Shown here: piece after piece, positions 52,542 through 61,465 of the stretch | Numbering within the stretch: the stretch's first letter is position 1 | Layout of the letters: every line of letters begins with the position of its first letter | Source of the DNA: Pseudomonas sp. QS1027 | GTDB lineage: Bacteria; Pseudomonadota; Gammaproteobacteria; Pseudomonadales; Pseudomonadaceae | Direction of reading: 5' to 3' | Assembly: GCF_002814235.1 (NCBI RefSeq) | Contig: NZ_PHSU01000031.1 | Location: forward strand, 158,040-222,039 | Length of the DNA stretch: 64,000 bases | Translations under genes and position numbers: made by a program | The notes under the pieces: generated by a model | Databases searched by the model: none | Told to the model about the DNA's origin: nothing | Seen by the model: only the letters and a program-made list of their open reading frames with translations

Positions 52542-53744
52542 TCAATGCTTGAGGGTTGCGTTGGCGTGGCGGGCTCGATAGCGCCTGACCACCCGTCCTT
52601 CGATAGCGCACACCCCCAGCATCACCGCAGTGGTCAGCCAGCTCATCATCAACAGGTCGGTGGTATGGGCGACAGGCACCAGCGCCAGCAGCAACAATAG
52701 CCCGCCGAGATGGGATTTGGGCACCACCCGATATACCACACGCTTGTACAGGATGCTGCCGAACAGATAGATCATCGGGCCGGCCACCAGGGTAATGGCA
52801 TCGACCATCGACAGGTGCCTGTCGGGATGCAGCATCACCAGATCGTTGCCCACGGCCGTGGTGATGATGCCCGCCACCAGAATGGCGTGAATATAGTGAA
52901 AGTAGGCGCCGATGCGGCCCGGATCGTCGGCTTGGGTGATACGCAACGTGGCGTCCTTGCCGGCGGTCCCGAAGTACAACCACCACATCGCCAGGGTACC
53001 CAGGAACGTCGCTCCCAACCCCAGCAGAATGGGCATGCCCCAAGGCTCGGTCTCGCCCAGGACCGCGCCGCTGGCCAGCAGGGTTTCACCCAGGGCGACA
53101 ATCACAAACAACTGGCAGCGCTCGGCCAGATGGCCGCCTTCGATGGTCCAGTCACTAGTCCGCGAACGTCCCAGACCGGGGAAGGCGAAACCGAACATGG
53201 GCGAGATGTACTCGCACAACACGGCGATCAGCCAGAGGCCAATGCGTAGCGGCCCGTCCACACAGGCGCCGGCCACCCAGAACACTGCGGCCACCACCAC
53301 CCAGCCGAGCATGCGCCTGAAATTGGGCGCCAGGGGATGCTCGCGGGGCAGTTGCAGCACGATAAAGCCCGTGCGCCCGACCTGTATCGAGACATAGGCC
53401 AGGGCAAAAACCAGTCCGCGCCCGCCAAAAGCTTCGGGGATGCTGGCGGCCATCAACAGGGCCGGAATCATCAGGGCAAAGATCAGCCCCCGCATCAACG
53501 GCGTCTCGGGATCGAACCAGTTGGTGACCCAGCCGGTGTACTGCCAGCCCAGCCACACGGCGAACCACAGGACCAGGGTCTCCATCACCCCGCCCCAGGT
53601 CAGATGATTGAGCAGGCCGTGACTGAGTTGCGTCACGGCGAACACATACACCAGATCGAACATGAGTTCTTCGAAGGTCACCCGCGCATGATGACCGTCG
53701 CGATGGCGAAGCAAAGGATGAGGCGCGTGCTGGTTTACGCTCAT
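52542..53744 (-). CDS. Low temperature requirement A (LtrA) family membrane protein
   Basis: A 400-residue polytopic membrane protein from MSVNQHAPHPLLR. The family signature is visible early: VTFEELMFDLVYVFAVTQLSHGL (about residues 21-43), followed by around ten hydrophobic segments. LAERCQLFVIVALGETLLASGAV is the second conserved block. Function is not firmly established; the name comes from a Listeria cold-growth mutant. The downstream LysR gene is 7 bp away, suggesting a two-gene operon. Confidence 0.9.
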   Translation of the reverse strand: MSVNQHAPHPLLRHRDGHHARVTFEELMFDLVYVFAVTQLSHGLLNHLTWGGVMETLVLWFAVWLGWQYTGWVTNWFDPETPLMRGLIFALMIPALLMAASIPEAFGGRGLVFALAYVSIQVGRTGFIVLQLPREHPLAPNFRRMLGWVVVAAVFWVAGACVDGPLRIGLWLIAVLCEYISPMFGFAFPGLGRSRTSDWTIEGGHLAERCQLFVIVALGETLLASGAVLGETEPWGMPILLGLGATFLGTLAMWWLYFGTAGKDATLRITQADDPGRIGAYFHYIHAILVAGIITTAVGNDLVMLHPDRHLSMVDAITLVAGPMIYLFGSILYKRVVYRVVPKSHLGGLLLLLALVPVAHTTDLLMMSWLTTAVMLGVCAIEGRVVRRYRARHANATLKH

Positions 53745-53819
53745 GTCCAACCCCGTGGCCTGGTAGTGTCGGGAAAAGTGTCAACGCGCCCTGCCGGGGT
53801 TGCAATGTTTTTTATCGGC

Positions 53820-54593
53820 TTACTTGGTGGTGTAGCCGCCGTTGATCAGGATCGTCTGGCCGGTGATCCACCAACCGTCGCTGACCAGATTGCGAATGAA
53901 CGGCACCACATCCGCGATATCGGTCAGCCCCGTATGGGAGAACGCTGACAGGGCCGCCGCGGTTTTATGGTAGTTGACCGCGTCCTGGCCTTCAGCCGGA
54001 TAAAAAAACGGGGTGTCCATGGGGCCCGGGCCTACCGCCGTCACCGAGATACCGCGTGCGCCCAACTCCTTCGCCGCGGCCCGGGTGAAGTGCTCGACGG
54101 GAGCCTTGCCACCGGCATAAGCCGCATAGAAAGGCGTGAACGCCCCCAGCAACGAGGTGACGATGGAGCAGATCTTGCCGTTGTCGTTGAGCTGTTTGCC
54201 CGCCTCCTTGATAAAGAAGAACGCCGACTTGGCATTGACCGCCATCATCTCGTCGTACTCGGCCTCACTGATATCGGACATCGGCTTTTTCAAGACTTTG
54301 CCGACGGTGTTGACCGCGATGTCTGGCCGGCCGACTGCTGCCACCGCATCCTTGAAGAGCTTTTCCACCGCACCGGCCGTGGTCAGATCGGCCTGCAACG
54401 CCACGGCCTCGGCGCCCAACGCCTTGATCGCCGCCACAGTGGCCTCGGCGTCCGACTGGCTGGCGGCGCTGTTGTAATGCACCACTACCGCCTTCGCACC
54501 TTGTTGCGCCAGGTCCCGAGCGATAAGACCACCCAGATTCTTGGCGCCACCGGCGACAAGCACCACTTTACCCTTGATGGAATGGTCTGGCAT
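53820..54593 (-). CDS. Short-chain dehydrogenase/reductase
   Basis: A 257-residue classical SDR from MPDHSIKGKVVLVAGGAKNLGGLIARDLA; the in-frame extension upstream to 54728 is not SDR-like. The nucleotide loop is AGGAKNLGG, and NTVGK stands where NNAG is usual (about residue 95). The catalytic serine lies in CSIVTSLLGAF, and YAAYAGGKA gives the YxxxK pair. The tail WWITGQTILINGGYTTK is typical of FabG-like reductases. Its 5' region is the long gap before the FadL gene, transcribed the other way. Confidence 0.9.
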   Translation of the reverse strand: MPDHSIKGKVVLVAGGAKNLGGLIARDLAQQGAKAVVVHYNSAASQSDAEATVAAIKALGAEAVALQADLTTAGAVEKLFKDAVAAVGRPDIAVNTVGKVLKKPMSDISEAEYDEMMAVNAKSAFFFIKEAGKQLNDNGKICSIVTSLLGAFTPFYAAYAGGKAPVEHFTRAAAKELGARGISVTAVGPGPMDTPFFYPAEGQDAVNYHKTAAALSAFSHTGLTDIADVVPFIRNLVSDGWWITGQTILINGGYTTK

Positions 54594-54927
54594 GGCATAG
54601 CTCCTGGCTGATGAAAGTACGCCACAGTCTAGAGAGCCATTGCATAAAGATAAGCCAGTGAAGGTTGGATGGACTGTCCAGGTATGACGACCAATCATCA
54701 GGGACGAACGGAGGACATTTAAGAACATGTCGTCCTGGCCTGAAAAAGTGATGACTCATCAGCCACTTCTATCGCAACTCATAACAGATAGTTATTTTCG
54801 GAAAGAATCGGCCAATTCTCGTCGGATTGCCCTACAAACCGCTCTATCTCAAGCCATACAGCCTATAGCATCAAAACTGAAACATTGGTAATTTGCGCCG
54901 CACGTGATAACTCCCAGAGTTCTAATA
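54594..54927. other. 334 bp non-coding divergent region upstream of the SDR and FadL genes
   Basis: No convincing protein gene or RNA is seen. The right half (about 54780-54920) is clearly more AT-rich than the flanking genes, as expected for promoters. I could not assign a -35/-10 pair or an operator with confidence. The FadL start lacks a strong ribosome binding site. Confidence 0.4.
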
Positions 54928-56178
54928 ATGAAAAAAGTCATGCTCAAGACCACACTCAGCCTTGCGGTCACCCTGGCCTCCACCCAACTTTTCGCCAGTG
55001 GTCTTGCCATCAACGAACAAAGCATCAGCGGGATGGGGACCGGTTATGCGGGCCGTTCGTCTTCTGCCGAAGATGCCAGCACCCTTTACGGCAACCCTGC
55101 CGGTATGTCCCTGCTCGGTCGCGACCAAGTGACCGCCGGTGTCTCGGTCCTTGATGCCAAGACCGATATCAAGAACACCAGCGGCGGTCGCCCAGGCGGC
55201 ACCAACGACGGCGACATGGTCCCGTTCACTTCCGTACCCAATGCCTTCTTCGTCAAACAGCTGGGCAACGGCTGGGCAGTGGGCCTGGGTGCCTACGCGC
55301 CTTTCGGCCTGATCACCGATTATGAAAGCGGCTTTGCCGGCAGCAATTACGGCCAGAAGAGCGAAGTCAAGGTTGTCACCCTGCAACCGACGGTCAGCTA
55401 CGCCATCAACGACGTGGTTTCCATCGGCTTCGGTCCGACCTTCAACCGCATCAGCGGCGAGCTGAGCTCCACGCTGCCGATCGGTAACGGCTTTGTCGAC
55501 GTCAAGGGCGACGACACGGCGGTGGGCTACAACGTCGGCGTGATTGTCCAGCCGACCGACACCACCCGCCTGGGCCTGACCTACCACTCCAAGGTCAGCT
55601 ACTCGCTGGATGGCCACACCAGCGTCACCGGCCTCACCGGTTTCGGTATTCCCGACGCCCGCTACAAGACGTCCCTGGATATCAGCACGCCAGAGAACGT
55701 GGACTTCTCGATCACCCAGAAACTGGATGATCAGTGGACTGTCTATGGCGGTGCCACCTGGACCCGCTGGAGCCGTCTGCAAAACATCACCGTCAACAAC
55801 CAGGGCGTGACCGGCCCGCTCGCCAGCCAGCTGACCAGCAGCACCGAACCCGAGAACTGGCATGACACCTGGGCCTCGGCCATCGGCGTGTCCTACCGCG
55901 TCAACAAGGAATGGGTCCTGCGCAGCGGCTTGTCGGTCGACCAGGCGCCGACCAACAACACCGATCGTTCCGTGCGTATCCCGACAGGTGATCGCCGCGT
56001 CGTCAGCTTCGGTGCCGGCTACAGCCCAACCGACGACCTGACCATCGACCTCGCCGTCTCCTACCTCAAGGAAGAAGACGTCAACGTCAACCTGAACAAC
56101 CCGCAAAAAGGCACCTACAGCGCCCAGTACGAAAACAGCGCATGGGGCTACGGCCTGGGCTTTACGTACAAGTTCTGA
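54928..56178 (+). CDS. FadL/OmpP1/TodX-family outer membrane transporter
   Basis: A 416-residue outer membrane protein from MKKVMLKTTLSLAVTLAS (signal peptide about residues 1-23, cleavage near LFASG). The mature protein begins GLAINEQSISGMGTGYAGRSSSAEDASTLYGNPAGM, the family's N-terminal hatch with the NPAGM motif. The rest is alternating amphipathic strands ending in an aromatic residue (LGFTYKF), as required for barrel insertion. It imports long-chain fatty acids or hydrophobic aromatics. A strong terminator follows. Confidence 0.94.
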   Translation: MKKVMLKTTLSLAVTLASTQLFASGLAINEQSISGMGTGYAGRSSSAEDASTLYGNPAGMSLLGRDQVTAGVSVLDAKTDIKNTSGGRPGGTNDGDMVPFTSVPNAFFVKQLGNGWAVGLGAYAPFGLITDYESGFAGSNYGQKSEVKVVTLQPTVSYAINDVVSIGFGPTFNRISGELSSTLPIGNGFVDVKGDDTAVGYNVGVIVQPTDTTRLGLTYHSKVSYSLDGHTSVTGLTGFGIPDARYKTSLDISTPENVDFSITQKLDDQWTVYGGATWTRWSRLQNITVNNQGVTGPLASQLTSSTEPENWHDTWASAIGVSYRVNKEWVLRSGLSVDQAPTNNTDRSVRIPTGDRRVVSFGAGYSPTDDLTIDLAVSYLKEEDVNVNLNNPQKGTYSAQYENSAWGYGLGFTYKF

Positions 56179-56217
56179 TTCACAAGGCCAGAGAAACTGC
56201 CGGGCCCGAGAGACACC

Positions 56218-56256
56218 AACACCCTGCGAAGGTCATGCTTTCGCAGGGTGTTTTGT
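56218..56256 (+). terminator. Strong intrinsic terminator after the FadL gene
   Basis: A perfect 13 bp stem, AACACCCTGCGAA (56218-56230) and TTCGCAGGGTGTT (56240-56252), with a 9 nt loop and a following T-rich tract (TTTTGTTTT). Confidence 0.93.
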
Positions 56257-56316
56257 TTTCTCTAGCCAATCAAGGAGCTGATACCATTCAAGCATTGACA
56301 AGCCGGGTAGGAAAAT

Positions 56317-56478
56317 ATGAATCGTCAAAAAAAGCTGAAGCAGTTATTCAAGGCCAACGCCAAGAAGGCCAGTGCCAAATTGGCACCCAAGAGCAAAAAC
56401 ACATACATCAGCAAAGCTGACCGATTGAAGCTGGCGGCTGAAGCCAGTCAGGACCCGATCATTTCCCCAGAAAGCTGA
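56317..56478 (+). CDS. DUF2986 small basic protein
   Basis: A 53-residue protein beginning MNRQKKLKQLFKANAKKAS and containing KLAPKSKN and YISKADRLKLA, which matches the DUF2986 pattern. TAGGAA lies six bases before the ATG. It is very lysine-rich (13 of 53), suggesting nucleic acid binding, but no function is known to me. It has its own gap after the FadL terminator, so it is probably transcribed separately. Confidence 0.75.
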   Translation: MNRQKKLKQLFKANAKKASAKLAPKSKNTYISKADRLKLAAEASQDPIISPES

Positions 56479-56569
56479 TCGATAACGAGCATCCCGGAAT
56501 GCTCGGCAATCGCTCCAATCTGTCGTCGACTAAAATCCACGGACCATTCCCCAACCGTGGAGACTCAAG

Positions 56570-57049
56570 ATGACCCGCAAAAACACGATTTGTCTCTGGT
56601 ACGACGGCACCGCCCTGGAGGCCGCGACGTTTTACGCCGAGACCTTTCCGGACAGCGTGGTAAGCGCCGTCCACCGTGCGCCTGGCGACTACCCTTCGGG
56701 CAAACAGGGCGATGTCCTGACGGTCGAGTTCAGCGTGATGGGCATCCCTTGTCTCGGGCTGAACGGCGGCCCGGTGTTCAAACATAGCGAGGCATTTTCG
56801 TTCCAGGTGGCGACTGACAACCAAGCTGAAACGGACCGTTTGTGGAACGCGATTGTCGGCAACGGCGGCGAGGAAAGTGCCTGCGGCTGGTGCAAGGACA
56901 AGTGGGGGCTGTCGTGGCAGATCACCCCACGTGTATTGACGACGGCGATCTCCAGCCCTGATCGAGCGGCGGCCAAGCGTGCGTTCGAGGCCATGATGGG
57001 CATGAGAAAGATCGATATCGCGACCATCGAAGCGGCGCTCAAGGGCTAA
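56570..57049 (+). CDS. VOC-family protein (PhnB / 3-demethylubiquinone-methyltransferase-like)
   Basis: A 159-residue vicinal-oxygen-chelate protein with GGAG seven bases before its ATG. ICLWYDGTALEAATFYAETFPDS is the typical first beta-alpha unit of the PhnB-like branch, FSVMGIPCLGLNGGPVFKHSEAFSFQV follows, and CGWCKDKWGLSWQITPR is the conserved end. The fold binds metal and small substrates; the 3-demethylubiquinone name in databases is historical. It precedes a LysR gene by 154 bp. Confidence 0.88.
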   Translation: MTRKNTICLWYDGTALEAATFYAETFPDSVVSAVHRAPGDYPSGKQGDVLTVEFSVMGIPCLGLNGGPVFKHSEAFSFQVATDNQAETDRLWNAIVGNGGEESACGWCKDKWGLSWQITPRVLTTAISSPDRAAAKRAFEAMMGMRKIDIATIEAALKG

Positions 57050-57203
57050 CCCGCCCAATCCGTTTGCTGGCTTATCAAGACAGGATCATAGAGAAGAATC
57101 ACGTCAATCAGGAATCAGTTTCTCCATAACATTGAACGTGATCATGTGTGGACGTGACCGCTATCGCCGGTGCTAGTATCGCCCCGTAACCGAGGGACTC
57201 TCG

Positions 57204-58127
57204 ATGGATACAGCCCACCTTAAATTGTTTGTCGAAACCGCTCGCCAAGGCAGTTTCGCGGCGGCGGCCCGAAGCCTGGACATTGATCCCGCGGCCGTCA
57301 CGCGAGCCGTCAGCACGCTGGAGAAAACGCTCGGCTTGCGTCTCCTGGAACGTACAACACGCCGGCTTGTGCTCACCGATGCCGGCAAGATTTACTATGA
57401 GCACGCCCGCAAGCTCTTGCAGGATCTACAACGTGCCGCCGATGAAGCGAGGGACCTCGCGGGTAGTCCGGCGGGAGTTGTCCGGGTCACGACATCCGTG
57501 ACCTTTGGCCACAAGATCCTGTTGCCACTGTTGCCCGCTCTCCGGGAAGCCTATCCCTCCATTGAGGTCGATGTGATCCTGTCTGATTCACTGATGGATC
57601 TGGTCAGTGATCGGGTGGATGTCGCACTGCGTTTGCGACAGAGTACGGACACCTCGATGGTCGGTATTCAACTGGCAAAAATTCGCTATCACATCTGCGC
57701 CAGCCCCCACTACCTGAAGAGTCAGGGCCGTCCTCGTTCACCGGGAGAGCTGGTCGCTCATAACTGCATACGTTGTTCGGTTCACGGCCATCTTTCGCCT
57801 TGGAAACTGCGTGATGCAACAGGCGTTGTGGAGGAAATCGAGGTGGATGGCTGGTTGGTGGTTTCCAACTCGCTGGCCCTGCATCAGGCCGCGCTGGATC
57901 ATATGGGGCCGGTCCTGCTCGCGGACTGGCTGGTGAAGGAGGATCTGGCGGCGGGCCGTTTGATCGATCTGTTTCCTGACTACGAAGCTACGCCAACGGA
58001 CTTCGACAACACCCTGTGGCTGCTCTACACCAACCGGGCCTATGTGCCCAGAAGAGTCCGGGTGTTCATCGACTTCATCAAACAACGCATGCGTGACGCT
58101 GCCACGACTGGAGCGGGTGCGTATTGA
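57204..58127 (+). CDS. LysR-family transcriptional regulator
   Basis: A 307-residue regulator with a GAGGGA ribosome binding site. The DNA-binding domain is at about residues 1-60 (LKLFVETARQGSFAAAARSLDIDPAAVTRAVSTLEKTLGLRLL) and the effector domain about 90-295. It belongs to the CrgA-like branch by look (TTRRLVLTDAGKIYYEHARKLL). The next plus-strand gene, a YbhB-like protein at 58259, could be its target; there is no divergent gene. Confidence 0.92.
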   Translation: MDTAHLKLFVETARQGSFAAAARSLDIDPAAVTRAVSTLEKTLGLRLLERTTRRLVLTDAGKIYYEHARKLLQDLQRAADEARDLAGSPAGVVRVTTSVTFGHKILLPLLPALREAYPSIEVDVILSDSLMDLVSDRVDVALRLRQSTDTSMVGIQLAKIRYHICASPHYLKSQGRPRSPGELVAHNCIRCSVHGHLSPWKLRDATGVVEEIEVDGWLVVSNSLALHQAALDHMGPVLLADWLVKEDLAAGRLIDLFPDYEATPTDFDNTLWLLYTNRAYVPRRVRVFIDFIKQRMRDAATTGAGAY

Positions 58128-58258
58128 GGCAGCTGCTTCAAGCCAGTCGCCTTGGGCGGATTCCATCGTTTTCTGCAAGGGTCCCTTGAGGCTTCGCATC
58201 TTTGGTCCCTATTGCTCCGTCAGTATCTTGAGTGCTCCAAACAACAAGGAACTGATTC

Positions 58259-58963
58259 ATGAGCACTCGTAGAATATCTGATGCTTCAAGGCTCCCACGT
58301 CCCCCTCAGGCAGAGGCTTTCTCGCAAACCCGAAAAAACCGAAGTGCAAGCTGGCTATTGGCGTATCCGGGATATGCCGCATTGGCGGCCACTCTGCTGG
58401 TGGGCAGTCTCAGTGTAAGCGCTTCGGCGGCGCCGACTTTTAAACTGTCGAGCCCCGATCTCAAATCGGGCGTCTTTGACAAAGCCTATACGCTGAATGG
58501 GTTTGGTTGCACGGGTTCGAACGTGTCGCCTGCGATCCAATGGTCGGGCCTGCCGGCAGGAACCAAATCCATTGCCTTGCAAGTCCAGGACAAGGACGCA
58601 CCGACCGGCAGCGGATTCTGGCACTGGACGGTATACAACATTCCTGCCACCGAGCAGGGACTGGCGCGCGGGGCAGGTAATGCAGGCGGTCAATTGCCCG
58701 CTCCGGCGTTCAGTGGCGCAAATGACTTCCTGGACACCGGTGCAACCGGTGGAAATGGCAACTATGGCGGCCCTTGCCCGCCCTTGACGGATAAGCCTCA
58801 TACCTACACGTTCACAGCCTATGCGCTGGCTGTCGACGATATTGAAGCGGCCGCTGGAATTCCGCGTACGGGTACGGCGGCGCTCCACTCATTTGTCCTG
58901 AATAAAGGGCTGGGTGACAAAGTCTTGGGAAAAGCCAGCTTCAGTGCCCAATACGGACGCTGA
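58259..58963 (+). CDS. YbhB/YbcL-family (PEBP, Raf kinase inhibitor-like) exported protein
   Basis: A 234-residue protein. After a basic N-terminus, a hydrophobic stretch at about 36-56 (YAALAATLLVGSLSVSASAA) is an export signal, longer than usual. The PEBP core includes NGFGCTGSNVSPAIQWSGLPAGTKSIALQVQDKDAPTGSGFWHWTVYNIP, with the conserved ligand-pocket DKDAP and HW residues, and YGGPCPPLTDKPHTYTFTAYAL. The role is unknown; relatives bind phosphate-containing ligands. A good AAGGA ribosome binding site precedes the ATG. Confidence 0.9.
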   Translation: MSTRRISDASRLPRPPQAEAFSQTRKNRSASWLLAYPGYAALAATLLVGSLSVSASAAPTFKLSSPDLKSGVFDKAYTLNGFGCTGSNVSPAIQWSGLPAGTKSIALQVQDKDAPTGSGFWHWTVYNIPATEQGLARGAGNAGGQLPAPAFSGANDFLDTGATGGNGNYGGPCPPLTDKPHTYTFTAYALAVDDIEAAAGIPRTGTAALHSFVLNKGLGDKVLGKASFSAQYGR

Positions 58964-59024
58964 AAGCGTGCACCCCGGCTTTGAAATATAGAGGGCTGCT
59001 GTCCATTAAATGCTGATCATCCGG

Positions 59025-59070
59025 CGAGGCATCACTATGCCCGTTTCTACTCGGGCGTACTGATGCCTCG
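59025..59070. terminator. Long perfect hairpin between the YbhB-like and FSH-type genes
   Basis: CGAGGCATCA (59025-59034) pairs with TGATGCCTCG (59061-59070), and an inner GCCCG/CGGGC stem closes a TTTCTACT loop. A modest T-run (GTGATGTTTTAC) follows on the plus strand. Most likely a terminator for the YbhB-like gene, lying just upstream of the next start. Confidence 0.7.
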
Positions 59071-59093
59071 GTGATGTTTTACGTGGGTTATTT

Positions 59094-59756
59094 ATGAAAA
59101 AACTCCGAATCCTTTGCTTGCATGGATACCATGGCAATGCGCAGGTGATGCGCAGCCAAGTGCTGCCGCTCACCAGTGGCCTGGACCATCTGGCGCACTT
59201 TATTTATGTGGATGCACCGGCTCTTGCCGAGGGCGATTTCGGTTGGTGGCATGCCATCGAGCAATCGACGCAGAACAAAGTAGCAGGCGTAGACTCATCC
59301 TCCATCCGATACAGCGGATGGGCGAAAACCTACAAGTGGATTATTGCCACCTTTGAAAACGCGGGTCCGTTTGACGGCGTTTTCGGTTTTAGTCAGGGGG
59401 CCGCGTTGACGGCCCTGCTGGTAGGGCTTCGGGCACCAGATGGGAATGTAAGCACGAAGTATCCGCTGGCGTTTGATTTCGCAATGATGGCGGGGGCCTT
59501 TTTAGCGAATGACCCGGCCCTTAAAGCACTTTATGAAGCTGAGGCGAGTTATGAGTTGCCCTCCGCTCACATCATCGGCCGCTCTGATTTGATAGTGCCT
59601 AGTCGCTATTCGTATGACGTAGCGGCCCTTTTTAAACGGCCCTTGGTCATTGAGCATGGCGGTGGGCATATCGTGGACGGTTCGGAAAAAACCCGAGAAC
59701 AGGTCGCGTTCTTTCTGGAGCAACAACTGGATCTGGGACGCAAAGGATTTAAGTGA
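59094..59756 (+). CDS. FSH1-family serine hydrolase
   Basis: A 220-residue alpha/beta hydrolase. LRILCLHGYHGNAQVMRSQ is the first strand with its HG oxyanion motif, GFSQGAALTALL carries the nucleophile serine (about residue 102), HIIGRSDLIVPSRYS carries the aspartate, and HGGGHIVDG the histidine. The architecture matches yeast FSH1-type hydrolases. No neighbour suggests a substrate. Confidence 0.9.
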   Translation: MKKLRILCLHGYHGNAQVMRSQVLPLTSGLDHLAHFIYVDAPALAEGDFGWWHAIEQSTQNKVAGVDSSSIRYSGWAKTYKWIIATFENAGPFDGVFGFSQGAALTALLVGLRAPDGNVSTKYPLAFDFAMMAGAFLANDPALKALYEAEASYELPSAHIIGRSDLIVPSRYSYDVAALFKRPLVIEHGGGHIVDGSEKTREQVAFFLEQQLDLGRKGFK

Positions 59757-59843
59757 CTGTAGTCATATGGGTTGGGATGCAGGCATTTGGGTATGTCGGT
59801 GACCCGACCTATGCTGAACGCTCCACCTCACCTGGAGTTCGTC

Positions 59844-60197
59844 ATGACCGTCCGCCGCATCGTCGCCAACCTGACCAGCCAGCACCCCGCCGAAGTCGCG
59901 ACCTTTTATAGCGAGCTGTTCGATATCGCCCCGGTGATGGACCACGGCTGGATCATCACCCTGGCCTCCGACAGCCAGGCCCTCGCCCAACTGAGCATTG
60001 CCAGCGAAGGCGGCTCCGGCGCGCCGGTACCGCAGCTGTCCATCGAAGTGGACAACCTCGACGAGGTGTTGGAGCGCGCGCAACGTGCGGGCTACGAGAT
60101 CCCCTACCCGCTGACCCTGGAACCCTGGGGCGTGCGACGCTTCTTCGTGCGTGATCCATTGGGTACGCTGATCAATGTGCTACAACACACTGGCTGA
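59844..60197 (+). CDS. VOC-family (glyoxalase/bleomycin-resistance-like) protein
   Basis: A 117-residue protein from MTVRRIVANLTSQHPAEVATFYSELF; the ATG at 59844 has a GGAG ribosome binding site, and the upstream extension is not family-like. VRRFFVRDPLGTLINVLQH is the typical C-terminal end with the metal-site region. A decayed partial copy of this gene and its upstream DNA lies at about 63160-63262, so the ancestral gene was duplicated locally. Confidence 0.9.
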   Translation: MTVRRIVANLTSQHPAEVATFYSELFDIAPVMDHGWIITLASDSQALAQLSIASEGGSGAPVPQLSIEVDNLDEVLERAQRAGYEIPYPLTLEPWGVRRFFVRDPLGTLINVLQHTG

Positions 60198-60275
60198 AGC
60201 GCAATATTGCTGTCGAAAACGTCAAGCGTGGCAAGAGGTCCGCTTGATTAACTCTTTCGCAAAGGACTTTCACTT

Positions 60276-60677
60276 ATGAGCGACACCAACGTCTATCAAC
60301 AAGTGCAATTGCAAGTCAGCAATGTCGCGCCCGGCCAACAAATCGTGGTGGTGTTGGCTGAGAAGAATGCGCCGGTTGCCTGGAGCACAGGCCCTGTTTC
60401 TGCAGGCCCCAGCGGCATTTTCATTCGAACCAGCACAGGTGCTACCCTGTCGCTGAGCAACTTTTCCATCAGCGCCGACCAGGTGCAGGTCAATACGTCG
60501 CACGGCGCCAGTCAGGCCTCATTGTCCTTCAGCATCGGGCTGTATCTGGTAGCGCAAGCGGGCATACAAGCATTCAGCCTGCGTTCGCGTTCCGATCCAG
60601 GCGTTATGGTGCAGGTAAGCATCGGCGGTAGCCCCCTGCAAGCACTCAATGGCTCCTTCACTACCTTCCCCTGGTGA
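60276..60677 (+). CDS. Hypothetical beta-rich protein
   Basis: A 133-residue protein with a good AGGA ribosome binding site. It is rich in Ser, Val, Gln and Gly with alternating hydrophobic residues (VYQQVQLQVSNVAPGQQIVVVLAEK, SLSFSIGLYLVAQAG), suggesting a beta-sandwich. It has no cysteine, signal peptide or transmembrane helix. I do not recognise the family. Confidence 0.6.
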   Translation: MSDTNVYQQVQLQVSNVAPGQQIVVVLAEKNAPVAWSTGPVSAGPSGIFIRTSTGATLSLSNFSISADQVQVNTSHGASQASLSFSIGLYLVAQAGIQAFSLRSRSDPGVMVQVSIGGSPLQALNGSFTTFPW

Positions 60678-60788
60678 CCGTAGGCCCCTCCGACGCTACC
60701 AACGGTTCAACGCCCTACAGTGCGGCTCGAGTCCCTGTTTGTCCCTGGGCTCCAGCCGGCTTGCCGGCGTCTTATAACGAGCGTTTCT

Positions 60789-61319
60789 TCAGAGCATCCG
60801 ACGCAGCACCGAACTGCCTCGAAGCTGGTGTCGCACCACAGCGGCCAGGTGCAAAACCACCAGCGCGGCCAGCATGGCGCAGAGCAGATGATGCAGTTGT
60901 TGAACGTCGGCCAGGGCTGGCACGGAGTGAAGCAACTGCGGCAGCGGCATGATCCCAAGCAACAGCACGGGATGATTCATCATCACCACGCCGGTCAGCA
61001 GTACGCCACTTACGCAGAGATAGATCAGGGTGTGGGTCAGCTTGGCGATGCTTTTCTGCAGGTCTCGGGTGCCTGTCGACTGTTCGGCCGAGGCGCTCAA
61101 ATACAGCCACAGGCGCCAGGCAAAGAGCGGAATGAACACCGTGGTTATTTGCGGATTGAAGCTTTCCACCCACTGGCGAACGGGGTGATGGACGGGAAGC
61201 AAGGTCACACCGAAGCCGCTCAACGTGGCCCAGAGGATGACCAGCGCGGAGATCCAGTGCAGGTAGATGCGGGTGGTCGTGTAGGGCTTGGGGGGTGATT
61301 GCAAGACGGGGTGGTCCAT
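60789..61319 (-). CDS. Cytochrome b561-type membrane protein
   Basis: A 176-residue protein with four transmembrane helices. Histidines suited to heme ligation lie in RIYLHWISALVILWATLSG (helix 1), KLTHTLIYLCVSGVLLTG (helix 3) and LHHLLCAMLAALVVLHLAAVVRHQL (helix 4). These match the prokaryotic cytochrome b561 family, which passes electrons from quinol or superoxide. About 450 bp of the plus-strand side beyond its start is filled by the structured leader of the DUF3077 module. Confidence 0.88.
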   Translation of the reverse strand: MDHPVLQSPPKPYTTTRIYLHWISALVILWATLSGFGVTLLPVHHPVRQWVESFNPQITTVFIPLFAWRLWLYLSASAEQSTGTRDLQKSIAKLTHTLIYLCVSGVLLTGVVMMNHPVLLLGIMPLPQLLHSVPALADVQQLHHLLCAMLAALVVLHLAAVVRHQLRGSSVLRRML

Positions 61320-61465
61320 AAAATCGTGGGGCGCCCATGAGTAAGAAGGATTTACATTTAGATTTGCGACGCCACGGTACTATCCCGCTATTCGCACTGC
61401 AAGGGTTTGGGCGCCCTACCCTGCGCGTTTGCGGGGTTTGGATGCTCTGGGTCAATGAAATCCCT

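Noticed and set aside
54922..56106. Minus-strand frame opposite the FadL-type gene
   Set aside because: Shadow of a porin gene with signal peptide and C-terminal aromatic residue; no domain in the shadow.
60755..60768. GCCGGCTTGCCGGC as a REP element
   Set aside because: Only a short symmetric core with no facing partner or flanking REP sequence; may be a simple hairpin.
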